Source: an uncultured Actinomyces sp. (GTDB lineage Bacteria; Actinomycetota; Actinomycetes; Actinomycetales; Actinomycetaceae). Taken from it: DNA of 40,177 nt. Location: positions 1 to 40,177 of the forward strand of contig CACYEE010000041.1 in NCBI GenBank assembly GCA_902773415.1, given 5' to 3'. Positions 22,482 through 30,557 of this stretch are shown piece by piece. The notes beneath the pieces were generated by a model that worked only from the letters and a program-made list of their open reading frames with translations, was not told the origin of the DNA and made no database searches. Numbering within the stretch: the stretch's first letter is position 1; every line of letters starts with the position of its first letter. The position numbers and the translations under genes are program-made.

Positions 22482-25400
22482 GTGACGCATTGGGATGCGT
22501 GGCAGCTTGAGGCGCTGAAGGCGGTCGAATCGGCCGAGGGGGCGGTGAGCATTGTCGGCGGGCCCGGAACGGGCAAGACCGCCGTGCTTGAGGAGCTTGT
22601 TCGCAGGGCTGCGGGCGGGGGCAAGCGTGTCGCCCTGCTTGCGGCCGACCGCAGGGCGGCCGGAGACAGCCTTGTCCGGGTGTCGTTGAGCCTGGGAGCG
22701 CTGTCGGGCCGGGTCGAGGTGCGCTCCATCGCAGCCTTCTGCTATGCCATCGTCGAGGAGTTCGCCGAGCAGACGGGCCGCGAGCGTCCCGAACTCGTGT
22801 CCGGTCCCGAAGAGGACATGCTTCTCAAGGAGATTCTCGACCGGGGGGAGATCGCCTTTCCCGCGCGTTTTCCCTCGGAGGTCCAGGCGATGCCGGCCTT
22901 TCGCGCGGAAATGCGAAACCTGCTGACACGCGCTTCGGAGCTTGGACTTGGCCCGGACGAGCTTGCCGCTCTCGGCCGGCGTACGGATAACGGCCTCTGG
23001 ACGGCGGGCGCGGCGGTGCGAAAGGCGTATCTTCGCCGTCTCGAAGAAGCCTCGCATGCCGAGGGAACGGCTCCGGGGCTTCTCGCGGCGCGGCGCCTTG
23101 ACCACTCGATGCTCGTTTCGGAGGCCCGAAGGCTTCTCGAAGGGTGGGAGGAAGCCGCCTCGGTTTCGGTGCGCTCCGCGAAGCCGGTGCGAAAGCCCGC
23201 ATGGGATCTCGTTCTCGTCGACGACATCCAGAATGCGCCGCGCTCGATTCTCGGTCTGCTGTCTCGCCTTTCGAAGGACGGAGCGATCGTCGTCGCCGCG
23301 GGAGATCCCGATTCTTCCGTCCAGGGCTTTCGCGGTGCCGTGGCGTCGCTGCCCGCGGACCTTGCGCGAGGCGAACCCGAAGGCCTGGGAGCCAGGCTCG
23401 TGCCGCTGGGCCGCAGCCATCGGGGCGGTGCGATGCTGGCGGCGGTCGGGGAACGGGTCTCCTCGCGCATTCGCGTCGCCGGAAGCGCTGCGGGCAGGGC
23501 CGGCGAACATTGCGACGTCAAGGACGAGGTTGGGGCACGGCGCTATGCGAACGAGGCCGAGGAAGCCGCGGGAATCGCCCGGGCGATACGCGAATGGCAC
23601 CTCTTTGACGGTGTTCCCTACGGGGAGATCGCAGTCGTGACCCGATCGCGTTCGGCCCACGGGCCCATTCGCCGCGAGATGGTTCGGCGGTCGGTACCGG
23701 TTGCCGCGATCGGCTCCGACCTTCCGCTTCACATGCAGCCGGCCGTCCGCGCGCTGCTCGATGTCATCGGTCTTGCGATCGGGCCGCCAACCGGTTCCGA
23801 GGAGGCGGGGCGGAAGGTGCGCGATGTTCTCGAAGGACCTCTTTTCGATGTCGATGGCCTGGCCCTTCGCCGACTGGGCAGGCGGCTGAGGGCCCTCGAG
23901 CTTGCGGCGGGAGGAAGCCGCCCGGAGACCGGGCTCTTTGCGGTGGCGCTCGACGGGCCCGAAGCCGTCACGGAACTGTCGGAAACGGGCCTGGAGGAGA
24001 TTCTAAGGTGTTCGAGGGTGCTTGACGAGATCCGGGAGGCGGCCCGGGGCAGCGCGCAGGCCGCCGAGCAGGTCCTGTGGGCTGCCTGGGATTCCTGCGA
24101 TGTCGCCGACCGGTGGCGCGCGTCCGCGATGGAGAGCGGATCGGGAGCCGAGGAAGCCGGCGACAATCTCGACGCCGTGTTGCAGCTATTCCGGTTCGCC
24201 CAGCGCATGGCCGACCGCGATTCCGCGACGGGCATTGCGGCGATGGTCGCCGAACTCGAGGCCCAGGAGCTTCCCCAGGACTCGATTGCGCGTCGCGGAG
24301 CCGATGGCGACGCCGTCGTTCTCGCAACGCCCGCGGCGCTTCAGGGGCGCGAGTTTTCGCGCGTCGTCATCGCCAGGATGAACGAGGGAACCTGGCCGAA
24401 CCTGACCCTGAGAGACCCGCTCGTGCGGACATCCGAGCTTTCCGCGCGCGTTTCGGGACGATACGTCGACGGCCTTTCTCCGGCCGATGCCTATCGTGCC
24501 GAACTGCAAGAAGTGCTTGACGACGAACTGCGCCAGCTTCGCCACGCGGTCGGAAGGGCGCGCGACGTTCTGCTGGTGACCTGCGTCGAAGGCGAGGATT
24601 CCACGCCGTCGCGATTCCTTCGGGCCATGGGATTCGTCTTTGCCGAGGAAGCGGACGGGGAAGCGGAGGACGGCGGGGAGGCGAGGCCCGTCGCCGTTGT
24701 CGCCAAGCTCCAGCCCTCGATGCCGGATCTCGATGCCGTCGGCCTTGTCGGCTCCTTGCGCCGGTACGCTCTTGTCGAAGGACCTGTCGGCGAGCGGGCC
24801 CGCGCGCTGCTGTCCAGGTTCGAGGATTCGGGAGTTCGCCGCCCCCTTCCCGGCATGTGGATGGACGAGGCGACGCCGACCTCGGGCGGCGGCGAGAGGC
24901 GCGGCAGGCCCCGCGTATCCCCGTCGGGCGTGGAAGGGCTTCTCGCCTGCCCCTTGCGTGCGGTGCTGTCGAAACTCGGGTTCGCCGATGCGGACAGGGC
25001 CGATGCCGCCCGGGCAGGAACAACGATTCATCGGATTCTTGAACGCCATCCGGTCATTCCGGAAGGGACGAGCCAGACGGAGTTCGCGGAGATGCTCAAG
25101 GGCGAGTTTCTCGAAACGTGGCAGGCCGAGGCCGGCAACGATGTCGGTGGCTGGGCCGCTCGCGACCTCGAACGCTATCTGGCTGCCCTCGACAAGGCCG
25201 CCATGTTCATTGCCGGAACGGAAGGGGAAGTGCTGACCGAGCACGGCTTCGCGGTCGAACGCGGCAACGCGGTTGTCGCGGGAACGATCGACCGCATCGT
25301 TGTCAACGGCTCCTCGAGCATCGTCTACGACTACAAGACGGGAAAGACCGCGATACCGGTCAAGGAAGCCGAGGACAACGTCCAGCTCCAGCTCTACCAG

Positions 25401-25661
25401 TGGGCGCTTCGCCACGACACGAGGATTCCTCCTGCGTCGAAAGCCGTGCTCGTCTACCTGGCGACCGGCACGAAGAAGCCGGCGGAACGAGTCCAGAGCG
25501 GGCTCGACGATGCCGGATTGGCGCGAGCCGAAGAACGGATCGACGCGAGTGCGCGGCTGCTTGTCCGCGAGCGCGTTCCTGCCCGGGCCAACACGTGGTG
25601 CGACACGTGCTCGCTGCGGATTCTTTGCCCCGAACACCCCGAAGGACGGATCTTCTCATGA
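22482..25661 (+). CDS. adnA: AdnA-like subunit of the AdnAB helicase-nuclease
   Basis: This 1059-residue protein pairs with AdnB to unwind and resect DNA double-strand ends before recombination. The N-terminal SF1 motor has Walker A GGPGTGKT (Lys32), but motif II is VDDIQ rather than DE[FY]Q, motif III reads GDPDSSVQGFRG, and motif VI is diverged, which fits the known lesser motor role of AdnA. The C-terminal RecB-type nuclease keeps His in GTTIHRI, Asp in GTIDRI, DYKTG and VQLQLY, so it should cut. Four cysteines, C823 and C1040-x2-C1043-x5-C1049, form the AddB-type Fe-S staple described for mycobacterial AdnA. GTG 22482 is chosen for GGAAGGGGAG upstream. The stop overlaps adnB (ATGA). Confidence 0.9.
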   Translation: MTHWDAWQLEALKAVESAEGAVSIVGGPGTGKTAVLEELVRRAAGGGKRVALLAADRRAAGDSLVRVSLSLGALSGRVEVRSIAAFCYAIVEEFAEQTGRERPELVSGPEEDMLLKEILDRGEIAFPARFPSEVQAMPAFRAEMRNLLTRASELGLGPDELAALGRRTDNGLWTAGAAVRKAYLRRLEEASHAEGTAPGLLAARRLDHSMLVSEARRLLEGWEEAASVSVRSAKPVRKPAWDLVLVDDIQNAPRSILGLLSRLSKDGAIVVAAGDPDSSVQGFRGAVASLPADLARGEPEGLGARLVPLGRSHRGGAMLAAVGERVSSRIRVAGSAAGRAGEHCDVKDEVGARRYANEAEEAAGIARAIREWHLFDGVPYGEIAVVTRSRSAHGPIRREMVRRSVPVAAIGSDLPLHMQPAVRALLDVIGLAIGPPTGSEEAGRKVRDVLEGPLFDVDGLALRRLGRRLRALELAAGGSRPETGLFAVALDGPEAVTELSETGLEEILRCSRVLDEIREAARGSAQAAEQVLWAAWDSCDVADRWRASAMESGSGAEEAGDNLDAVLQLFRFAQRMADRDSATGIAAMVAELEAQELPQDSIARRGADGDAVVLATPAALQGREFSRVVIARMNEGTWPNLTLRDPLVRTSELSARVSGRYVDGLSPADAYRAELQEVLDDELRQLRHAVGRARDVLLVTCVEGEDSTPSRFLRAMGFVFAEEADGEAEDGGEARPVAVVAKLQPSMPDLDAVGLVGSLRRYALVEGPVGERARALLSRFEDSGVRRPLPGMWMDEATPTSGGGERRGRPRVSPSGVEGLLACPLRAVLSKLGFADADRADAARAGTTIHRILERHPVIPEGTSQTEFAEMLKGEFLETWQAEAGNDVGGWAARDLERYLAALDKAAMFIAGTEGEVLTEHGFAVERGNAVVAGTIDRIVVNGSSSIVYDYKTGKTAIPVKEAEDNVQLQLYQWALRHDTRIPPASKAVLVYLATGTKKPAERVQSGLDDAGLARAEERIDASARLLVRERVPARANTWCDTCSLRILCPEHPEGRIFS

Positions 25662-28600
25662 GGCGCTACGAACGGATCATGCAGGCGGTCAATCCTCGCG
25701 ATGAACACGGAAGGCCGCTGATGCCGACCGGCGAGCAGCGGGAAGTCATCGAATGCGAGGATTCGGCGATTCTCGTGGTTGCCGGTGCGGGTTCGGGCAA
25801 GACGCGAACGATGGCGAACCGCATCGCCTACTGGGTCGGCGCCGGAAAGGTCGAGCCGTCGCAGGTTCTCGGGCTGACCTTTACGAGGAAGGCGGCCGGG
25901 GAGCTGGAATCCCGCGTCGCCCAGTCGCTCGCGGCTCTCGAACGGGCAGGTCTTGGTCCGTCTCGAAGCGTGGATGGCGAAACCGACCGCGCGCGCAGGC
26001 AGCTCGAGATGCCGACGATTTCCACTTACAACTCCTTCGCCGCGGATATCGCCGCATCCTATGGCCTGCTTGTCGGAGCGGATCCGTCTGCGCGCCTGAT
26101 GACCGAGGCGGAGAGGTTCCAGCTCATGGGAGCCGTCGTCGATTCCCTGGGCGAGGACGTTGCGCAGGCCGTGGATTCGGCAAGGACGACGGTCGTCGAA
26201 CAGGCCCTTGCCGTTGCGGCGGCACTGATCGACAACGGACGCGCGGTCGACGAGGCCCGCAGGTTCTATGCGGAACAGGAAGGGCTCTTTGCCGAAATCG
26301 CCGCATCCCAGTCAGGGAGAAAGATTGCGTGGAAGCGGCATCTGGGTGGCGAGGAACGCGCAAGGACGTACCGGAATGCCTGGGGCAAGCTCGCTTCGGC
26401 GGCATCGAAAATGCGTCAGGGCCTGGTGCTGTGCGATATCGTCGAGGAGTATTTCCGGCGAAAGGCCGACGAAGGCCTCATGGAATTCGCGGATCAGGTT
26501 GCCGTCGCGGTCAAGGTGTTCGAGGCGGTTCCTTCGCTGAGGGAGGAAGTCTCGGCCCGTCACGCTCTCGTGCTGCTTGACGAGTATCAGGACACTTCCG
26601 TGTCCCAGGCCAGGCTTCTGTCTCTCGCGCTGTCCGCAGGCGAGGCCGCGACCCGTTCCGTCGTCGCGGTTGGCGATCCGAACCAGGCGATCTACGGCTG
26701 GCGCGGAGCCAGCGCGAACGCATTCGCTGACTTTCCCCAGGTATTCGAATCCCTGGGCAGGCCCGCGCTGTTCTCCTTGCAGACGACATTCCGAAACGAC
26801 ACGGCGATTCTCGAAGCGGCGAACGTGGTTGCCGAACGGATCGAGACGTCGTCGGTCGAGGTGGGCCGTCTTCGTCCGCGCACGAATGCGGGGCCGGGGC
26901 GGGTTGTCGAGATCAGGCCGCTGCGCCGCGAGGATTCCTACAGGGCGATGGCGATGCGGATGCGCGACCGCATGCGCGAGATCCGAGACGCCGAAGGGCG
27001 TCCGGCGGAGATGGCCGTCCTGTGCCGCAAGCGTTCCTACATTCCTCTGGCGGCGAAGGCCCTTGGGGATGCCGGCGTGCCCTATGAGATTGTCGGGGGA
27101 GAATCCCTTCTCATGCGGCCCGAAGTCGCAACGGTTCGCGCGGCGCTTGAAGCCGCGGCGAATCCGGCCAGGGGCGATTGGCTGGCGCGGCTTTGCGCCT
27201 TCGCGAGCATCGGCATCGAGGACATGCGCGCGCTTGCGCGTCATGCGCGCGCTGCCGCCGGTGCGGAGCTGGAAGGAATCGAGGGCGGCGGGACGATCGA
27301 CGCCGGCGAGGAGGCAACCCTCGTCGAAGGCCTCGATGCGCTCGGTTCGCAGCCCCCGGAAGGCATGAGCCGGGAAGGGCATCGCAGGTTCGTCTGGCTG
27401 GCGTCGGTTCTCCGGGACATCCGGGACATGGAAAACGCTCCGCTGGGGGAGCTGGCCTTCAGGGCCGCCCGGCTTCTCGGGATGTATCTGCTTGCGGCGT
27501 CGCGCCCGGAAGGCGCGCGTCGCGTCACGACGTCGCTCGACTCTTTCAGCGCTGTCGCCAGCCAATACGCATCGGAGCACCCCGAGGCGGGCCTGGGAGA
27601 TTTCCTGGAATGGCTCGATGCCGTCGAGGCGCGCGAGCATGGGGGAGAAGCCGCCTCGGGAATGGACGAACGCCTGTCGGGCCCGGATGTCGACGTGAAC
27701 CCCGGAGTTGTGCAGATCATGACAATCCACGGATCGAAGGGGCTCGAATGGCGCGACATCGTTGCCCTGCCCGAGATGGTCGAAGGAGGTTTCGACGAGC
27801 CGGCTGCCGCATGCGACCTGTGGCCCGCTTCGGCGAAGGTCTTTCCCTATCCGCTTCGCGCGGATTCCCGTCACCTTCCCCGGTTCGCTCCGAAGGTTCC
27901 CGCGGAGGGCGAAGACGGGCCGTGGGCGCCCGTCGAGGAGTATCTTGGCTTTGCCGAGGCCGAGCGCCTTCACGAGGGGCAGGAAGCGAGAAGGCTCGCC
28001 TATGTTGCGATGACCCGGCCGCAGGCGGAGCTTCTGCTGGTCGGCTATGGCATCGCCGATTCGGGACAGGCCGTCGAAAAGCTCCGGGCCGGCAAGCCCG
28101 TTCCGGTTCGCAGGCGGTCGGCGTTCCTTGAGGGGATCGAGACGGAACCGATTGCGGGCATTGCGGGGGAGGGCTGGGCCAGGGCCGAAGGGCGCGAGGC
28201 GGCCGATCGCCTGTGCTTCCTCTGCCCGCAATCCCTCGAGGCGGACGAGTTCGTCGCGCTTCTTGACGAGGAGGAAAAGCCGGGCGAGGGGCCCGAGCCG
28301 ATTCCCGACTATTCGCGGGGGCAATGGCGAACCTTTCCGGCCGATCGTGCCAGGCCGGCCATTGGCGAAAGCGAGGTCGACGCCCAGGCTGCGATGGAGG
28401 CTCTCGATGCGCGCGAAAAGGAAATCGAGGTTCTTCTTGCCGAGCTGCGGGATGCCGGAGCGGAGCATCCGCTGCGAATGTCGCGCCCCTATCTGACGGC
28501 GACGGACGTCGTCACCCTTGCTCGCGACCCCCGTGCCTTCGAGGCCGATCTCGTGCGTCCGATACCCCGCGAACCGTCGCGGAATGCGCGTATCGGAACG

Positions 28601-29113
28601 AGGGTTCACGAGGCGATTGCCGAATCCTATCTGCTTGCTCCGAGGCTTGACCTGGACCATCTGGACGGTTCGGTGCGTGTGGAGGCCGACGAGACGGTGG
28701 AGGCCTTCTTCGCGACCTATTCCGCCTCGCGATGGGCCTCGTATCGTCCTTTGCTTGTGGAGGCGTCGATGTCGGTCGTCGTTGCGGGGCATGTGGTCCG
28801 ATGCACGGTCGATGCGGTGCTGGATACGGCTCGGGTGCCGGGCATGCGCAAGGTGACGATTGTCGACTGGAAGACGGGCACGCAGCCCCGAAGGGGGCAG
28901 CTTGCCTCGCGCGAGATGCAGCTGGCGCTCTACAGGCTCGCCTATTCGAAGGTTTCCGGCGTTCCCCTTGAAGACATCGGCGCGTTTTTCGTGTATCTCG
29001 ACGAGAAGGGTTCGGTCGGCGAACTCGAGGCGGGCGAGCTTTCCGAAGAGTCGATTCTCGCCCTGGTCGAGGCCGGCATGTCCTGCCTGTCCGCACCGGT
29101 TCGCGGCGGCTAG
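25658..29113 (+). CDS. adnB: AdnB-like subunit of the AdnAB helicase-nuclease
   Basis: This 1151-residue UvrD/RecB-type protein is the lead motor of AdnAB, tracking 3'-5' on DNA. Walker A is AGAGSGKTRT (Lys48), motif II is LLDEYQDT (Asp308-Glu309), motif III is QAIYGWRGA, and motifs IV-VI include TIHGSKGLEW and RRLAYVAMTRP, so the motor looks intact. The C-terminal nuclease domain shows His in IGTRVHEAI, the CTVDAVLDT strand, DWKTG and MQLALYRLAY, all expected catalytic positions. No Fe-S cysteine cluster is seen, in keeping with its absence from AdnB. The ATG sits in the adnA stop. The pair replaces RecBCD/AddAB in actinobacteria. Confidence 0.92.
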   Translation: MRRYERIMQAVNPRDEHGRPLMPTGEQREVIECEDSAILVVAGAGSGKTRTMANRIAYWVGAGKVEPSQVLGLTFTRKAAGELESRVAQSLAALERAGLGPSRSVDGETDRARRQLEMPTISTYNSFAADIAASYGLLVGADPSARLMTEAERFQLMGAVVDSLGEDVAQAVDSARTTVVEQALAVAAALIDNGRAVDEARRFYAEQEGLFAEIAASQSGRKIAWKRHLGGEERARTYRNAWGKLASAASKMRQGLVLCDIVEEYFRRKADEGLMEFADQVAVAVKVFEAVPSLREEVSARHALVLLDEYQDTSVSQARLLSLALSAGEAATRSVVAVGDPNQAIYGWRGASANAFADFPQVFESLGRPALFSLQTTFRNDTAILEAANVVAERIETSSVEVGRLRPRTNAGPGRVVEIRPLRREDSYRAMAMRMRDRMREIRDAEGRPAEMAVLCRKRSYIPLAAKALGDAGVPYEIVGGESLLMRPEVATVRAALEAAANPARGDWLARLCAFASIGIEDMRALARHARAAAGAELEGIEGGGTIDAGEEATLVEGLDALGSQPPEGMSREGHRRFVWLASVLRDIRDMENAPLGELAFRAARLLGMYLLAASRPEGARRVTTSLDSFSAVASQYASEHPEAGLGDFLEWLDAVEAREHGGEAASGMDERLSGPDVDVNPGVVQIMTIHGSKGLEWRDIVALPEMVEGGFDEPAAACDLWPASAKVFPYPLRADSRHLPRFAPKVPAEGEDGPWAPVEEYLGFAEAERLHEGQEARRLAYVAMTRPQAELLLVGYGIADSGQAVEKLRAGKPVPVRRRSAFLEGIETEPIAGIAGEGWARAEGREAADRLCFLCPQSLEADEFVALLDEEEKPGEGPEPIPDYSRGQWRTFPADRARPAIGESEVDAQAAMEALDAREKEIEVLLAELRDAGAEHPLRMSRPYLTATDVVTLARDPRAFEADLVRPIPREPSRNARIGTRVHEAIAESYLLAPRLDLDHLDGSVRVEADETVEAFFATYSASRWASYRPLLVEASMSVVVAGHVVRCTVDAVLDTARVPGMRKVTIVDWKTGTQPRRGQLASREMQLALYRLAYSKVSGVPLEDIGAFFVYLDEKGSVGELEAGELSEESILALVEAGMSCLSAPVRGG

Positions 29114-29396
29114 GCGGGGCTGTCTCGCAAGGGCGCGGCCACCGCGGGGCGTCGCGTCGGGGGAGCGTGTTCGGTCGCTTCGCTCCCTCTCGCGGTTTCT
29201 TCGCTCCGGTCTCGTGCGGGCAAGCTCGCGCGGCCCTTCCGCCCGTTGCTGTCCCCAATGCGGCACCAGTCTGTTCCCTTTGCGATGCCCAGTCCCCTGG
29301 CCTGCGCAAACGGCCGGGGCGGAAATCGGCACGTTGTTTCGGTTCCCGCCCCGGCCAGTTCCACGCATCCTTCTGGGGCAGTCCCGCGAGGCGGCC
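29114..29396. other. Intergenic region with repeat copy C
   Basis: This 283-bp stretch lies between the convergent adnB and APH-fold genes. It has no credible gene. It contains a degenerate copy of the intergenic repeat (about 29248-29300: GCGGCAC, CTGTTCC, TTTGCG, CAGTCCCC) and a strong inverted repeat listed separately. Confidence 0.5.
29312..29356. terminator. Inverted repeat between adnB and the APH-fold gene
   Basis: Perfect 11-bp arms GGCCGGGGCGG (29312-29322) and its complement (29346-29356) enclose 23 nt. It is 40 bp past the end of the convergent APH-fold gene and 200 bp after adnB, with no U-tract. Confidence 0.5.
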
Positions 29397-30374
29397 CTAC
29401 AGGGTGTTTGTTCCGTAAACCGTTCCCTCGGCAATGTCCATGTGCCAGGACGGGCCGTTGGCGAGGTCGGGGTCGAGGGCGACCTGGTCGGCAAGCTCGT
29501 CGAGCATCTTGACGGCCTCGATCTGGATTTCCCGGACATCGGTCCGCACGCCGTGCATGAGCCAGCGAAGAATGGAGAACTCGCTCATGAACACCGCCCG
29601 CAGGCGCGTGGGCTCGTCGAGCGTGGCGCCTCGTACGTTCTCGTAGGACTCGATTGCGGGCAGAAGCAGCTCGTCGGGCAGGGGCAGGAGGGAGGCGAGG
29701 TCGTGCGCCGGGTCTCCGACACGTGCCTCGCCCCATCCGAGCACCGTCGCGATGGAACCGTTGGACCACAGGAAGTTTTCGCCGGCGAGGTCTCCGTGAA
29801 TGACGCAGGGGGTAAAGCGCCACAGGGAGGAGTCGGTCAGGGCGTCGTCCCAGCGCCTGCGAAGAAGAGGCGGCACGTAGCCGGTGTGGTCGGCGTCCGA
29901 GAGTTCGGCCAGGAGCCGGCGTCGCCATTCGTCGGCGTTGTAGACGGGAAGTCCCGCATCGGAGATGACCCTTTCGGGCAGAAGGTGGATCGCGGCGATT
30001 GCGCGGGCGAGGGAGCGGGCTTCGTCGGGGGTCATGTCCTCGAATTCGATGGCCTTTCCGAAGGGTTCGGGATAGACGGCCGCCCGGCCGCCCGGGACGG
30101 TCGCGAAGCCTGCCGGGCGCATGATGTCGAAGGGCAGGTTGGAGGCGCGCAGTTCGTTGAGGAGTTCGGGGGCGAGAGCCATTTCGGCTTCAAGCGCAGT
30201 CGCGGCAAAGGCGTTTGCAGGGTATGTCACTCTCCAGTGGCGGCCTCGGGCGTCGATGACGGTGCCCGTGACGTAGTCGTCGTTTCTGGCGAGCTGGCCT
30301 CGCGTGCCGACGGCGTCGAGCCCCTGGATGGCTTCGACGGCGAGGGCGGCGAGATATTGCGGAGAGATGTTCAT
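29397..30374 (-). CDS. Aminoglycoside-phosphotransferase-fold protein (possibly inactive)
   Basis: This 325-residue protein has the APH/choline-kinase fold. The catalytic loop VIHGDLAGEN is intact (His193, Asp195, Asn200), and the ARVGDPAHDLA segment after it is typical. The metal-binding Asp of the usual IDW motif is replaced by Gly213 (VLGWGE), and the N-lobe strand that normally offers a nucleotide-contacting Lys or Arg is hard to place (HWRVTYP). It may be a pseudokinase or may bind metal differently. Annotations such as macrolide phosphotransferase would not be justified from sequence. The ATG lies 6 nt after TAGGTT (leaderless). It sits next to adnB, as APH-fold genes do in other actinobacteria, and diverges from the tad operon. 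Confidence 0.8.
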   Translation of the reverse strand: MNISPQYLAALAVEAIQGLDAVGTRGQLARNDDYVTGTVIDARGRHWRVTYPANAFAATALEAEMALAPELLNELRASNLPFDIMRPAGFATVPGGRAAVYPEPFGKAIEFEDMTPDEARSLARAIAAIHLLPERVISDAGLPVYNADEWRRRLLAELSDADHTGYVPPLLRRRWDDALTDSSLWRFTPCVIHGDLAGENFLWSNGSIATVLGWGEARVGDPAHDLASLLPLPDELLLPAIESYENVRGATLDEPTRLRAVFMSEFSILRWLMHGVRTDVREIQIEAVKMLDELADQVALDPDLANGPSWHMDIAEGTVYGTNTL

Positions 30375-30380
30375 TTTTCC

Positions 30381-30386
30381 AACCTA
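30381..30386 (-). promoter_or_regulatory. -10 element of the APH-fold gene (leaderless)
   Basis: TAGGTT on the minus strand ends 6 nt before the ATG at 30374 with no room for a leader. Confidence 0.6.
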
Positions 30387-30438
30387 CGGCGTTTTCCCTG
30401 CATTGCCGGGTTCACACGCCCATCGAGCCTCCCGGCCG

Positions 30439-30485
30439 ATCTATCCACAGATTTATTCCCAGAATCGTCGGAAATGTGGATAGAT
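30439..30485. promoter_or_regulatory. Inverted pair of DnaA-box-like sequences upstream of the tad operon
   Basis: ATCTATCCACA (30439-30449) and its exact reverse complement (30475-30485) flank a 25-bp AT-richer centre. The core CTATCCACA differs from the DnaA box TTATCCACA at one base. The right arm is just upstream of the predicted tad -10 near 30507, so an operator role is also likely. Confidence 0.55.
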
Positions 30486-30506
30486 GTGGGGCTTTCGCGC
30501 AATGTG

Positions 30507-30515
30507 TAGTAGGGT
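30507..30515 (+). promoter_or_regulatory. -10 region of the tad operon
   Basis: Overlapping hexamers TAGTAG (30507) and TAGGGT (30510) give a start near 30520 and a leader of about 38 nt carrying GGAAGGA before ATG 30558. Confidence 0.5.
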
Positions 30516-30557
30516 CGTCGTTGTCGAAGACACTCACCTGTCGGAAGGACGCTCACC

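Noticed and set aside
26312..29539. Open frame of over 1000 codons on the minus strand opposite adnB
   Set aside because: It is a mirror of the high-GC codon pattern of adnB. It shows no family motif, and adnB has complete helicase and nuclease motifs.
29397..30374. Calling the APH-fold protein a macrolide resistance gene
   Set aside because: Sequence shows only the fold, and a key metal ligand is missing; its context is a conserved recombination locus and not a resistance cassette.
30439..30485. Replication origin suggested by two DnaA-box-like sequences
   Set aside because: Only two boxes, no AT-rich unwinding element, and no dnaA, dnaN or other origin-linked genes nearby.
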